From Ctena decussata (taxonomy: Eukaryota; Mollusca; Bivalvia; Lucinida; Lucinidae), in NCBI GenBank assembly GCA_963989385.1, contig OZ022506.1, forward strand, positions 62,879,434 to 62,943,433: a DNA stretch of 64,000 nucleotides. Direction: 5' to 3'. Positions 35,880 to 47,469 of this stretch are shown here, one piece after another. Within the stretch, counting starts at the first letter, position 1. Every line of letters begins with the position of its first letter. The position numbers and the translations under genes were made by a program. The notes below the pieces were generated by a model. That model ran no database searches. It saw only the letters and a program-made list of their open reading frames with translations, and was not told where the DNA came from.

Positions 35880-36440
35880 TTTCACTGTTGTTCTTGTGAA
35901 TATTTGTCGGGTCCGCTAGCAATCTGGCCACCTGTATAGCTGCCCACTTTGCTTCCCGTCGTGCTTTATAGTAAAATAATTAGAAAACAAGTGAAAATAG
36001 ATTTTAAATGTTTTTGTATCATTTGTTCTTATCGTCCACATTGTTGCATTCATTGGCCTGTTCAGTAAACTGCGATTGTTGTGGTTTGGTTGAACCGTTA
36101 CGGAGGCTAAGGGCGAGGTTTGGATCCTGTTAAACATGTTTAGCCCCCCCCCCTCACCCCCGAGTAATATTTTGCTGACCGTTCCAAGGCGGTACTTCTC
36201 TTGCGGTTCCTTAATGTTACATTGTGTTGTATCCGCTTGTCTATGTTCTTTGGCGGTTTGGTGGTCTCCTGTTTTGCTACCAAATCTGCCTTTTGTTTTG
36301 TTTTGTTATGTAAGTTAAAAGTAAAATAGATACAAAAAGATGCTGATGCTGTTTTGATTAGGGTAGCTGAATGACCACCTGTTTGGGAAAGAGCTGCTCA
36401 TTGGTTTACCGTGTGTGTCTTTCGTGAAATTGTGTCGTTT

Positions 36441-36479
<39 letters not shown>

Positions 36480-36580
36480 TCTTTCCCTTTTGGTTTTGAG
36501 AGCGGGATGTGGGATTTGATTGTGTTAATTCCTGATCATTGCCTTCCTTTTTATTTTGCAAACGGAGAGTCTGTTGCAGC
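35880..36580 (-). mobile_element. Family-X insertion, copy 2
   Basis: Reverse complement shares with 55652-56485 the strings TACCGCCTTGGAACGGTCAG, GAGCAGCT-TTCCCAAA, AGGTGG-CA-TCAGC and AATCAAA-TCCA. Ends are not defined here. It contains a (TG)n run at 36442-36477. Confidence 0.65.
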
Positions 36581-36890
36581 CTTTTTGGCAACCTAAGACA
36601 GCACTGACCATGTTTTTTATGCACTAGGAAACTTCTGTTTTACTGATGTAAACCTTGTTTCTGTCATATGTTGGCATTTCACCAAAGTTCTCAATGCATC
36701 TCTCAGAGCTCCAGTATTTTCCAGTGGTGCCTGTCTATTAACAAAATCACTTCTTTAAGTTTCCGGATGGCCTCAGAGCCCTCACATTCCAGGTTCTTAC
36801 TGAGATGTTCTCCCTACCTCTCATTTTCTTGACCTTTGTCACATCAGTCGCACACTTATCAACTACTTCCTTACGTCAAACGGTAGGCGT

Positions 36891-38409
36891 GATCATTGTT
36901 AAGCCGGTCCGCGACAGACCCATTATGCAAGTATCATTGGGTCTGTCTTCCATAGTGATACTTGGACAAAAATCAACCTGATGGAGCCCTTTCTTCTCCA
37001 GGCTGTTTATGTTGACCACAGCCGAATTCCATGAAAACTATATGGCTCGCTTTGGTCATGAACACGTGTCCGTTGGGTAATGGAGATATTCCATCCTGGG
37101 CGTTGTACTATTCTAGGAAGACGTTCACTCTATGATGTTGGGTCTACACCAACCCTAATTTAATCTCTAGGGTTGGGAGACTCATTGAGGTGGAAGCGGC
37201 GTCTTGTTTTTCCCAGCAAGCCACTGAATATAATATTTACAATCAGACTCAAAGGGACAAGCTCATTAGGCCTATACCTGTCAACAGTGATCCCTTAAGT
37301 CTAGATGTTGTACCAAGCTGAGCAAGCTCGCTCGGATCTTGCAAGTAACACACGACTGTTGAACTCATGTAGGAGCGCTACACTGGTCGTTGATTTCTGC
37401 TAGTAACCCAGTGATGCTGTTTTCACAGGTGCTGTTCAACACGTTTTGTTTACAGACCTAGCAATGTATTCCTAGGTGGACTGCCAACCAAGGCTAAGGA
37501 TTGCACCTACCCTTCTACATGTAGTTCTTATTACCCTCCAAGGCAGATGAGATCCATCTGCCCACATGCAACCGTAAGTATAGGACTACATGGTACCAGT
37601 AGCAGATTTTTTCTGCCTGGCCAGGGATTTCTTGTTTGCACAGATGCATACCCAAAGTCTTGTGCTGCAAGGCATTCCTTGTCCCTACTGCTGTATGTCC
37701 TGTATTGTTCTGGGAGGTTCAGGTTAATCCCACTGGAGACAGAACCTTTCTAACCTATACAGGGCTCCATCGCACACAGCAACGTCACTGGCTTGTCCAC
37801 TGCCTATCAAACATATATAAACAACCAGACTCACAGGGCCAAGGTAACTGGGCCTATCTCTACCCCCAAGTGACCCCCTTAAATCTAGATGCTTTAGCAT
37901 GCAAATGAACAGAAACAAGCATCTGTGGAAATCGTCCTGGAGCAGGTGAAGATAGTACTGACGATTAGGTTATATTATGCACTTATGCATTTTAAAGTTC
38001 GAAATAGCCCTGGTTCCACAAGTCTTTTAAATGAAATCATATCTTCATACAGTATATTGGAATTATATTTTGCATTTTGTATAAATTGTATTTTACATAT
38101 GAATATGTCCATATGTAACATACATGAATATGTAACATATACAAATCCGTAGCACGTATAAATCTGTATATATTCTCCATAAACAGGCTACTACCTTGTC
38201 GTGGTGAGAGAACTCTTTTGATACAGATTAAACAGGGCTGCAGCTTAACGGAGGGTAGACTTTTTCTTCAGGGTCTATATAAAATTAATATTTATGACCG
38301 GCATGTGTGCCAAATGTGCTTTAAATACGAGATTCGTATGTGTATTTAAACATTACATTATTCAAAATTCAAACGAAAATGTGTTATTCCATGACATTAA
38401 GAGACAGTT
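36891..38409. other. Probable upstream part of the RTE-like LINE; no gene
   Basis: Two diverged direct repeats (about 37190-37310 and 37800-37900) share CAGACTCA-AGGG-CAAG, GGGCCTAT and CC-TTAA-TCTAGATG. CTACCTTGTCGTGGTGAGAG at 38189 resembles LINE 5' leader sequence. No coding exon supported. Confidence 0.35.
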
Positions 38410-38420
38410 ATAGCTTAAAT

Positions 38421-38698
38421 TGATTGATTGATTGATTGATTTATTGCTTAACGTCCACGGTAAACAACTATGGTCATGTCGGGACGGTCAGTTAACCTAA
38501 CCACACTATTCCTTGGCAGGCTTAGACCTCCTAAGCGGTTAACCAGTACTAAGTGCACATACTTTCGCCAGTAACTGACAACTGCCCTTCTTAAATCAGC
38601 CGAAGGAGAAACGAAAGTATGTAGCCAGACCAGGTTTCGAACCCAGGACCTCTGACTTATGAGTCAGGTGCCCTACCAATTGCGCTACGCGGCCCGGC
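38421..38698 (-). mobile_element. Full-length SINE, tRNA-Met family, minus strand
   Basis: On the minus strand: GCCGGGCCGCGTAGCGCAAT, anticodon loop CTCATAA, GGGTTCGAAACC, a body as at 12649, and an (AATC)n tail at 38421-38440. Perfect 11 bp target duplications ATAGCTTAAAT (38410-38420 and 38699-38709). Confidence 0.93.
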
Positions 38699-38709
38699 AT
38701 AGCTTAAAT

Positions 38710-39307
38710 GTAAATAGCTCGGTCATGGGTTTCAGAGAATTTTGCATTCATATATCTCGTTTTACCGTGGCACGCCCGTTATCTCGAACAAAAATGTTAT
38801 GCACTTAAAAACTGTCACAGGCTATATGCAAACCCTCCATACTAACATAATATTAAAATCTCTTAGCAGTGAATCAGAACATAACATTTTTGTAGGGTGG
38901 GGTCAAAATTACGAAAATTATACTACTGGTAATTTACCCTTTACGGGACCCCTTTGGTGATACTTAACTCACCTTGGAAGGTCTTATTTATTAGAACACA
39001 TATGTGGCAACGTATATATGGGTCTAGTTTAATACAAAATTAAGACGACAGGATTTTTTTTTAAGATTAAAAAAAAAATGAGAGAAAATAGTCATTTTTT
39101 TTCATTTTTACAAATTCACCCTCTAGCGCCCCAGAGGGATTTCTCAGAATGTCTTTGGGCTTTATTATGTCCAGAGGGTTACAGGCTATATCATCCACAT
39201 GGGTGCCAAACTCTACTCTTTAGGGAGAGCGAAAGTGTTTTCTAGCCTAGCACTAACGTTTGGATTCACGCATACTGTAGTTCTGTTCACTTCTTTGCCA
39301 CTGACAA
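38710..39307. other. No feature seen
   Basis: No exon or repeat family recognised; T/A-rich patches near 39048-39110. Confidence 0.4.
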
Positions 39308-40662
39308 TAGTCCGGCAGAAAAATATTTTGACCTGGAACTAAGGTCTAAAGTTTTTTTCTTTACTGATTCATGTTCTACAGACATTACCTTTGAAGAATC
39401 CGAGTGATGCCACCTTGTCATCATTGAGCATTTTCATATTTTCAAGATGGCATCCAAGATGAAAGCGGACTTATGGCAAAATCTATATTTGACCAGCTTA
39501 TACCACTCAGTGGGGATTTTCTTTGCTTTTTTATGTTTTGCATAGCTTTTGAGTTACTACATGTCTATTTGTCTTCATCACAGATGTGTCTATGATATAA
39601 TGGATGGCATCCAAGATGGCAGCCAAATATATATTATGTACAAATGGCGTTTCTTTTCTTTATTTTACACAGAGCTTGCATTTGACACATAATACTAATG
39701 ATTAATTTTCATAAAAGGCATAGATCTTAAAATACTGGAGGTTTTGCTATTTCACCTTCATATACTTGTGTCGATACAAGATGGCAACCAAGATGGCTGC
39801 CAAAATATAAAATTTTACCAGAAAAAGGAAATTTTATATGGAGCCTGTGTTTGACATGTAATTCTAATGACTAATCTTTATGTAAGCCAAGGATTTTGAA
39901 GAACTAGAGATCTAACTGTTTACTACTGAGAGAAGATATATAGAATGGCATCCAAGATGGCAGCTGAAATATAGAAACTAAACGTAGGTTGTCCCAAAAA
40001 CGGGCATTTGACGCATAATGCAAAACATTTTCCGCAATCTGAGATAAGATGTAACAAATGTCTCATTCAAAAGTGATAAATAAGCAATGACCATCAAAAC
40101 TATCATTTCATCTTTGTACTTATTTCTTTGTGGGTCAAGTAGATGATGCCTTACACACAAAACAATATGTGCAGTTGCATGATGAAAACAGTGATTTGAG
40201 CTTTGCATCCTGGGATGTCCCGGCTCAGTTCAGTCTGACTAGGTTCATGCAGGTTGTTCATTTCCTTACTACCGATTGATTGGATAGAAATGAATTTGAT
40301 CAGACTGGGTAGATGCTCATTTTGATCTGAGTATTCATTGGGAACAAAGATGCTTTCATTGGTTTTTGCCATGCAACGGTTTATATAAAATACTTTCAAC
40401 CACATATATACTGAGCAAGAATGGCAGATACAGGCACATATGCCGAACAGTATAAAATACCACATCAGTATAATGTTATATGGTATAAGATTAGCATTTA
40501 AATAAATATTAATACACAGCATTTAACTTCAGCATCCACGAAGGCAAAATTGACTCATGTAGTGGACAAACGTCTGTCTATCAATTGTTAGAATAGAGCA
40601 AATAACTCTTAAGAAGCTACAAATAGCCAAATTGTGCACTCGCCTACTAGACATAAACCACT

Positions 40663-40998
40663 TTAAGCAACCACTGTCTGTTCATTCCCACATACGGTGC
40701 TGCCTTGGCAACCACAAAACATGGTACCACCAAGTCCTTCTCGGCGGCAACCACAGCGCATAGACGAACATGGATCATCGCTTTCACATCCACATTTTAT
40801 CAGTTTCAGTACATCATCTGGGACAAGAGCAACTCCTTTTGACACAGTAACTGGAACAAGAGTTTGAGATGCTTCATTTCTCAACCATTCATAATTCTGG
40901 GGTGAAAGGCCTGGAGGTTCTGTATCAAGTGCATTTTTTCCAAATGCACGCCTGAAGATGTGCTCGTTTAACGTTTTCTACAAATGACTCTGCAGTAG
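40663..40998 (-). pseudogene. C-terminal copy of the CXC-cluster protein (left arm)
   Basis: Minus-strand frame reading WLRNEASQTLVPVTVSKGVA, DVLKLIKCGCESDDPCSSMR, CGCRREGLG, MFCGCQGSTVC and stopping after NEQTVVA. It differs from the plus copy at several residues, including loss of one cluster cysteine (GLGG instead of GLGC). There is no upstream part beyond the loop boundary, so it is a truncated duplicate. Confidence 0.7.
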
Positions 40999-41658
40999 AT
41001 ATAAGAGAGACCGTACGAAGGAATAACGCTATTGTTCCTCATCTGATTGTTGCACATGCCCTTTCAGGATGTGACACGGTTGGCAGTTATTTTGGTATCG
41101 GTAAAGGCAAGGTAGTCAAGATGTTGGGAGATGGTTATATTCTTCCAAGTCTGGGTGACACAAATGCTGAATTACCTGATGTAGTTCAAGAATCGACTAC
41201 TTTCATAGCAGCATGCTATGAATTCCCACAGTGCGAGAACATGACAACAGCTCGACAAAAAATACGGAAGAAAATGGTAGGGAAACCCTCAAAGACAGTT
41301 GTTAAAGTTTCATCCCTTCCTCCTACTGCAGAGTCATTTGTAGAAAACGTTAAACGAGCACATCTTCAGGCGTGCATTTGGAAAAAATGCACTTGATACA
41401 GATCCTCCAGGCCTTTCACCCGAGAATTATGGATGGTTGAGAAATGAAGCATCTCAAACTCTTGTTCCAGTTACTGTGCCAAAAGGAGTTGCTCTTGTCC
41501 CAGATGATGTACTGAAACTGATAAAATATGGATGTGAAAGCGATGATCCATGTTCGTCTATGCGCTGTGGTTGCCGCCGAGTAGGACTTGGTTGTACCAT
41601 GTTTTGTGGTTGCCAAGGCAGCATCGTATGTGGGAATGAACAGACAGTGGTTGCTTAA
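40999..41658 (+). pseudogene. FEN/XPG-like helix-hairpin-helix segment plus CXC zinc cluster, frameshifted
   Basis: The loop and right arm encode HALSGCDTVGSYFGIGKGKV, then a linker (CYEFPQCENM, RQKIRKKMVG, SLPPTAESFVENVKRAHLQA, IWK). After a shift of frame at the A6 run (41382-41387) come LDTDPPGLSPENYGWLRNEA and the cluster CGCESDDPCSSMRCGC-x6-C-x3-CGC. S/TGCDT-x5-GIGKGKAL is reminiscent of the helix-hairpin-helix of FEN1/XPG nucleases (GCDY...GIG), and the C-terminus resembles CXC (tesmin/TSO1-like) zinc clusters. I recall this pairing as a multi-copy family in marine invertebrates, probably mobile-element-borne. The N-terminal catalytic part is absent here. Function is not established. 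Confidence 0.6.
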
Positions 41659-43063
41659 AGTGGTTTATGTCTAGTTTGCCCTTTAAGTTTCAACAAAGGA
41701 CCAATTTTATCAAGCAGGCGAGTGCACAATTTGGCTATTTGTAACTTCTTAAGAGTTATTTGCTCTATTCTAACAATTGATAGACAGACTTTTGTCCGCT
41801 ACATGAGTCAATTTTGCCTTCGTGGCTGCTGAAGTTAAATGCTGTGTGTTAATATTTATTTAAATGCTAATCTTATACCATATAATCTTATACTGATGTG
41901 GTATTTTATACTGTTCGGCATATGTGCCTGTATCTGCCATTCTTGCTCAGTATATATGTGATTGAAAGTATTTTATATAAACCGTTGCATGGCAAAAACA
42001 ATGAAAGCATCTTAATCCCCAATGAATACTCAGATCAAAATGAGCAGCTACCCTGTCTGATCAAATTCATTTCTATCCAATCAATCGGTAGTAAGGAAAT
42101 GAACAATCTGCATGAATCTAGTCAGACTGAACTGGGCCGGGACATCCCAGGATGCAAAGCTCAAATCACTGTTTTCATCATGCAACGGCACATATTGTTT
42201 TGTGTGTAAGGCATCATCTACTTGACCCACAAAGAAATAAGTACAAAGGTGAAATGATAGTTTTGATGGTCATTGCTTATTTTTCACTTTTGAATGAGAC
42301 ATTTGTTACATCTTATCTCAGATTGCAGAAAATGTTTTGCATTATGCGTCAAATGCACGTTTTTGGGACAACCTACGTTTAGTTTCTATATTTCGGCTGC
42401 CATCTTGGATGACATTCTATATATCTTCTCTCAGTAGTAAACAGCTAGATCTCTGGTTCTTCAAAATCCTTGGCTTACATAAAGATTAGGAATTAGAATT
42501 ACATGTCAAACACAGGCTCCATATAAATTACCTTTTTCTGGTAAAATTTTATTTTTTGGCAGCCATCTTGGTTGCCATCTTGAATCGACACAAGTATATG
42601 AAGGTGAAATTGCAAGACCTCTAGTATTTTAAGATCTATGCCTTTTATGAAAATTAATCATTAGTATTATGTGTCAAATGCAAGCTCTGTGTAAAATAAA
42701 GAAAAGAAACGCCATTTGTACATAATATATATTTGGCTGCCATCTTGGATGCCATCCATTATATCATAGACACATCTGTGATAAAGACAAATAGACATGT
42801 AGTAACTCAAAAGCTATGCCAAACATCAAAAAAAGCAAAGAAAATCCCCACTGAGTGGTATAAGCTGGTCAAATATAGATTTTGCCATAAGTCCGCTTTC
42901 ATCTTGGATGCCATCTTGAATATATCAAATTGCTCAATGATGACAGAGTGGCATCACTTGGATTCTTCAAAGGCAATGTCTGATATATGAGAACCAGCAA
43001 AGAAAAAAACTTTAGACGCTAATTCCAGGTCCTCTAAAAAATCTGCCTTTTTCTGCCGGACTA

Positions 43064-43607
43064 CAAGGTCTTTAGACTCAAAATCAAACAAGAGAATGCG
43101 ACTTTTCCCTACATGTATATATCGCCGAGATTGACCTTGAACACATGCTCCGCCGTACTAAATGCATATCTGCTGGTATTTTGGCTGCCAAGGGAGGAAA
43201 ACACGGATAAAAATATAACACTGCTAAATTACTTCCCGAAACTAGTTCATTTTCTTCCTGAACGTAGGATAAAACTGTAAGTACATATACATATATATAC
43301 ACCTAATTAATAGTGCTTAAACATTCGAGTACCTGAAAGTCTGCTTTCGAAGCACTGAGACAACAAACTAGTCTGCAAATGTAAGTATGGGTTGTTGTAA
43401 TATCGAAATATATACATGTACGTCATGTATTTCCAAACTACTTTCACTTTCGATTTAGCATGTTTTATACTGTAACTGTCTAAATCAACACAGCCACACT
43501 TATGACGGACCAGACAGCCGGTGTATGAATATATCCAACTAAATTACAGAGAAATGCTTATTGCAGCTAAAGCAGACGAAAAGCGTATTATCAGGTGTGT
43601 GTGTGCA
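43064..43607. other. No feature seen
   Basis: No coding or repeat structure recognised between the palindrome and the MITE. Confidence 0.4.
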
Positions 43608-43853
43608 CGGGGGTAATACAAATTTGCCTACCTGTGCTTTCGACCGAGTCAGTCAATTACCATACATGCAGAAGTGGCTGTCGACCGACACTATCGAAAG
43701 AGCTATCAGCTCGAACGACAGCCATTAACAATAGAACCATTTATCGTTATTGGTAATGCTTACGACCGTATTCTAGGTCGAAAGCCACTTTGTATAGTAC
43801 AGACTCGGTCGAAAGCACAGGTAGCCAAATTTGGTATTACCCCCGTGGTGTGG
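43608..43853. mobile_element. Short TIR element (MITE) with CACGGGGGTAATAC ends
   Basis: Left: CACGGGGGTAATACAAATTT, TGCCTACCTGTGCTTTCGAC, CGAGTC. Right: the reverse complement (GACTCGGTCGAAAGCACAGG, TAGCCAAATTTGGTATTACC, CCCGTG). Arms are about 45 bp with one or two mismatches and the element is 246 bp long. The centre has further GTCGACCGACA / TAGGTCGAAAG motifs. A C-run (43886-43910) follows. Confidence 0.85.
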
Positions 43854-43922
43854 GTTTGGTATGGTTCACCAAAATTTTTCCGACCCCCTCCCCCCCCCCC
43901 CCCCCCGCCCAGATAGATGACA

Positions 43923-45893
43923 AAACAAGAGGGCCATGAGGCCCTGAATTGCTCACCTGAACAATTGGCAAGGTGGCTTTTACTTATCATGTCTGAAATT
44001 GTCAAAATATGAGTTTTGGGTCAAAAGTCAAAGAATGACCATGACCACTTGTACTCATAAATCTTCATGTACTCATTAAGACAACCATATATACCATTTT
44101 TAGGCCAAAATCTTCAAAACTTTCCATGAAATTTTATGTTCTAGCATTTTCCCATATTTGACCATGCCGCGAAAAAGGTCAAGGTAAACCCAAGGTCACC
44201 ATTTGAACAGTCTTGGTGGTACTCTAGTACTCCATGCTATTTACCAAGTTTCAAGGCCATAGGTGTATTGGTTCTGGAGAAGAAAAATATTAAAAATTTA
44301 TACCATAAGTGTTAATGGCGGCCAAGTTGGTTATGTGACCTGGACCGTTTGAACAAATTTTCATTCAATTAACCCCTGGAGGCTCTATATGAAATGTGTT
44401 CACAATTGGCCCTTTGGCTTTTGAGGAAATGGTTGAAAATGTCAAAATATGAGCGATTTGGATCAAAGGTAAAAAAATGGCCTTGACCTCTTGTACTCAT
44501 AATTCTTCATGAACTTATTAAGACAACTGTATATACCAATTTTTTTAGGCCAAAATCTACAAAACTTTCCATGAAATCTTAAGTTCTACCATTTTCCCAT
44601 ATTTGACCTAGCTGTAAAATGGTCAAGGTCAACACAAGGTCATCATTTGAACAATCTTGATAGTACTCAAGTACCCAATGCTACATACAAAGTCTCAAGG
44701 CCATCTGTCAATTGGTTCTGGAGAAGAAGATTTTTAAAGGTATTTACCATATATGGGCGTGGCGGCCATGTTGGTCATGTGTCCAGGCCTGTTAGAAATT
44801 TTTTTCATTCCCTCAACCCCTTGAGGCTCTATATGACATTTTGTTACAATTGGCCCTGTGGTTTTAGAGCAGATTGTTTGAAATTGTCAAAATTTGAGAT
44901 TTCTGGGTCAAAGGTCAAAGAATGACATGACCTTGACCTCTTGTACTCACAAATCTTCCTGTACTCATTAAGATAATTGTATATACCAATTTTTAGGCCA
45001 AAATCTTCAACAGTTTCCAAGATATCTTATGTTGCAGCATTTTCCGATATTTGACCTTGCCGTACAAAAGGTCAAGGTCAACCCAGGGTCATAATTTGAA
45101 CAACCTTGATAGTACTCAAGTACCCAATGCTACATACAAAGTCTCAAGGCCATCGGTCTACTGGTTCTGGAGAAGATTTTTAAAGGTTTTTACCATATAT
45201 GGGCGTGGTGGCCATGTTGGTCATGTGACCTGGCCCGTATGAACAAATTTTCATTCCCTCAACCCCTGGAGGATCTATATGAAATTTGGTTACAATTGGC
45301 CTAGTTGTTTTTGAGGAGAAGACGTTTGATATTGTCAAAATATGAGAGTTCTGGGTCAAAGGTCAAAGAATGACCTTGACCTCTTGTACTCATAAATCTT
45401 CATGTAGTCATTAAGATGACTGTATGTACCAATTTTTAGGCCAAAATCTTAAACAGTTTCCAAGATATCTTATGTTGCAGCATTTTGCCATATAAAAGCA
45501 TAAGGAAGCAAATTTAATCTTACCGTAAAAAAGGTCAAGGTCAACCCAAGGTCATAATTTGAACAATCTTGGTAGTACTCGTGTACCCAATGCTAAATAC
45601 CAAGTTTCAAGGCAATCGACCTATTGGTTCTGGAGAAGAAGATTTTTTCAGGTTTTTACCATATATGGGCATGGCGGCGATGTTGGTCATGTGACCAGGA
45701 CCGTTTGAACAACTTTTCGTTCCTATGGTCCCAGGAGGCTCTATATGAAATTTGGTTACAATCGGCACAGCGGTTTCAGAGGAGAAGTTGTTTGAAAGTG
45801 TGTACGGACGACGGACGGACGACGTACGACGGACAACGGAGCCTTACCATCCCATAAGCTCCCCCGGAGCCGCTGGCTCAGGTGAGCTAAAAA
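43923..45893 (-). mobile_element. Helentron-like element, CTCACCTGAGCC type, minus strand
   Basis: The left boundary AACAAGAGGGCC-ATGA-GGCCCT is the reverse complement of the 3' hairpin and CTTGTT end of 22761-27490, followed by GCTCACCTGAA. The right boundary GGCTCAGGTGAGCT is the 5' end, preceded by a GGACGACGGACGGACGAC tract. The body has four to five tandem units of about 440 bp with TGGTTCTGGAGAAGA, ACCATATATGGGCGTGGCGG, TTGGTCATGTGACC and GGTCAAGGTCAA. Confidence 0.8.
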
Positions 45894-45922
45894 TTATAAG
45901 CCCCTCATCCCCACGTCCCAGC

Positions 45923-45955
<33 letters not shown>

Positions 45956-46119
45956 CATATTACCTGTTTTATGTCAGACTGGCCTCAATCAAAACCAGAA
46001 TGAAACACAAAGAATATTGTCTTACTCTAACAGGTTGATTAATCATGATCTATTTAAAATTTGTCTGCATTTCCTGCATTTTCTTCTGCGTATGGCCATC
46101 CAAAAATCTTTTTGTTGAT
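45894..46119. repeat. Short spacer with a (CA)n tract
   Basis: CA-rich run (45923-45954); otherwise nothing recognised. Confidence 0.7.
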
Positions 46120-46139
46120 CTATTCTATTCTATTCTATC

Positions 46140-47469
46140 CCATAACCTTATAAGGTCGTTAGGGCACCACAGATGACTTTGAAACAATGCCCTTCCGCCT
46201 TGGTTTGTTTTCAACTGCCCTAGTTGAGCTGGCAAAATCCATTCCTGTCTACTCTCCACTCTTTAATATTGTCTTCCCACCTCTTCTTGTGTCTACCTTT
46301 TCTTCTTTTTCCTTTCACTGTGCCCTGAAGAATTGTCTTTGCTAATCCAGAAGATTTTCAGACGTGGCCAAACCACCTTAGATTCCGTGTCTTGACCAGC
46401 GTCAGGAGTTCATCATAGTCTCTAATGGCTGTTTGGATCTTTCTGCGAACTCCTCATTGGTTATATGGTCCCTGTACAAAATGTTAATTAACATTCGGTA
46501 GCACCTCATCTCAAAGGCCTGCGTTCTTTTCTCTAACTCTGCTGTCAAGGTCCGCGATTCACAGGCATACGGAAATATGGAAATGACAAAGGAGCGCATA
46601 ATTTTCGCCTTTGGTGCAAGTGATATGTTGTTATCTCTCCAAATTGGTTTCAGCTTGGTAAGAGCTGAAGTGGTTTGTGCAATCCCTGATAGAACCTCTT
46701 GTTTTGAGCCATCATCTGAGACAACCGCTCCAAGGTATTTGAAGCTTGTTAAAGTACCCAGCTTCTGCTTTTTTTATCTTGATTTCCCTCTGGGTGCAAA
46801 CTGTACTGTTTGTCATCAGTTTGGTCTTATCAGCACTGATCTCCATCTTATACCTCGTGCAGGTTTGGTCGAGACTTTCAACTAGATCATTTAGCTCCTG
46901 CTCATCCTCAGCTAGAGCATCTATGTCATCGGCAAACTGCAGATTGGTAATATTTCTGCCGCCAATGCTACTCTTTCCGTCATGTTATTCCAGAGTATCA
47001 GACATGATCCGTTCCAGAAAAATGTTGAAGAGGTGGGTGACAGAGGACATTTTTGTCTTACTCCAACTAGTGTTTTGAACCATTCTCCTGTGCTGCCATC
47101 CATCAGGCCTGCACTTGTAGTCTTGTTGTATAGCTGCTCAATGATGCAAACTAGATTTGCACTGATATTGTACTTCCGCATGGTGGCCCATAAGGCTGCA
47201 TGCCATACCCTGTCAGAGTCTTTTTTTGAAATCAATGAAGACATGGTACAGATTTTGCTGATGTTGGATATACTTTTCACACAGGGTTCTAAGTTGAAGA
47301 TCTGTTCTGTGGTACTCCTCCTGGTTCGGAACCCAGCCTGTTCTTCAGCGATTATTTCTACAGCTTGTGGTTTAAGCCTGTTCAAGATGACTTTCAGCAT
47401 GACTCTGCTTGAATGACAAATGAGGCTGATGGTTCTGTAGTTCTGGCAGAGCTGTAGGTTGCCCTTTTT
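46140..47469 (-). pseudogene. LINE reverse transcriptase core and C-terminus (broken)
   Basis: Frames on the minus strand show KKGNLQLCQNYRTISLICHS, then ILNRLKP, EEQAGFRTRRSTTEQIF, DRVWHAALWATMRKYNISAN, and GVRQKCPLSP (RT domains 1-4). QFADDID-like coding lies near 46936. The C-terminal part has FPYACESRTLTAELEKR and MRCYRMLINILYRDHITNEE. Translation needs at least three frame changes. GVRQK replaces the usual GVRQG. Confidence 0.75.

Larger units (their letters stand above)
34497..36890 (-). mobile_element. Decayed RTE-like LINE, minus strand, carrying later insertions
   Basis: Reading leftward on the minus strand, the sequence follows the better preserved element at 46120-50395. Examples are GGCTGATGGTTCT-TAGTTCTGG, CATCTCTGGTGACCCAGGG, TTCCCAAGAATCTCACTG, CACTTCCTATGTCTGC, TTTGTCAGTACTA and CATTTCACCAAAGTTCTC. 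It is full of stops and indels. A SINE (34916-35280) and a family-X insertion (about 35880-36580) interrupt it. It covers the linker between endonuclease and RT plus part of RT. Confidence 0.75.
39308..43063. mobile_element. 3.76 kb near-palindrome (very long inverted repeats)
   Basis: Arms 39308-40998 and 41323-43063 are reverse complements with a few percent mismatch and small indels. They begin TAGTCCGGCAGAAAAA and end TTTTTCTGCCGGACTA. The loop is 324 bp (40999-41322). Possible 3 bp duplication CAA flanks it (39305-39307, 43064-43066). The arms include the coding C-terminus described below plus non-coding DNA with repeated CATCCAAGATGGCAGCC strings. The layout fits a foldback-type transposon or an inverted duplication. 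Confidence 0.8.

Noticed and set aside
39308..43063. Palindrome as a pure assembly artefact
   Set aside because: The arms differ by substitutions and indels along their length and in protein residues, which an exact fold-over artefact would not show; not fully excluded without reads.
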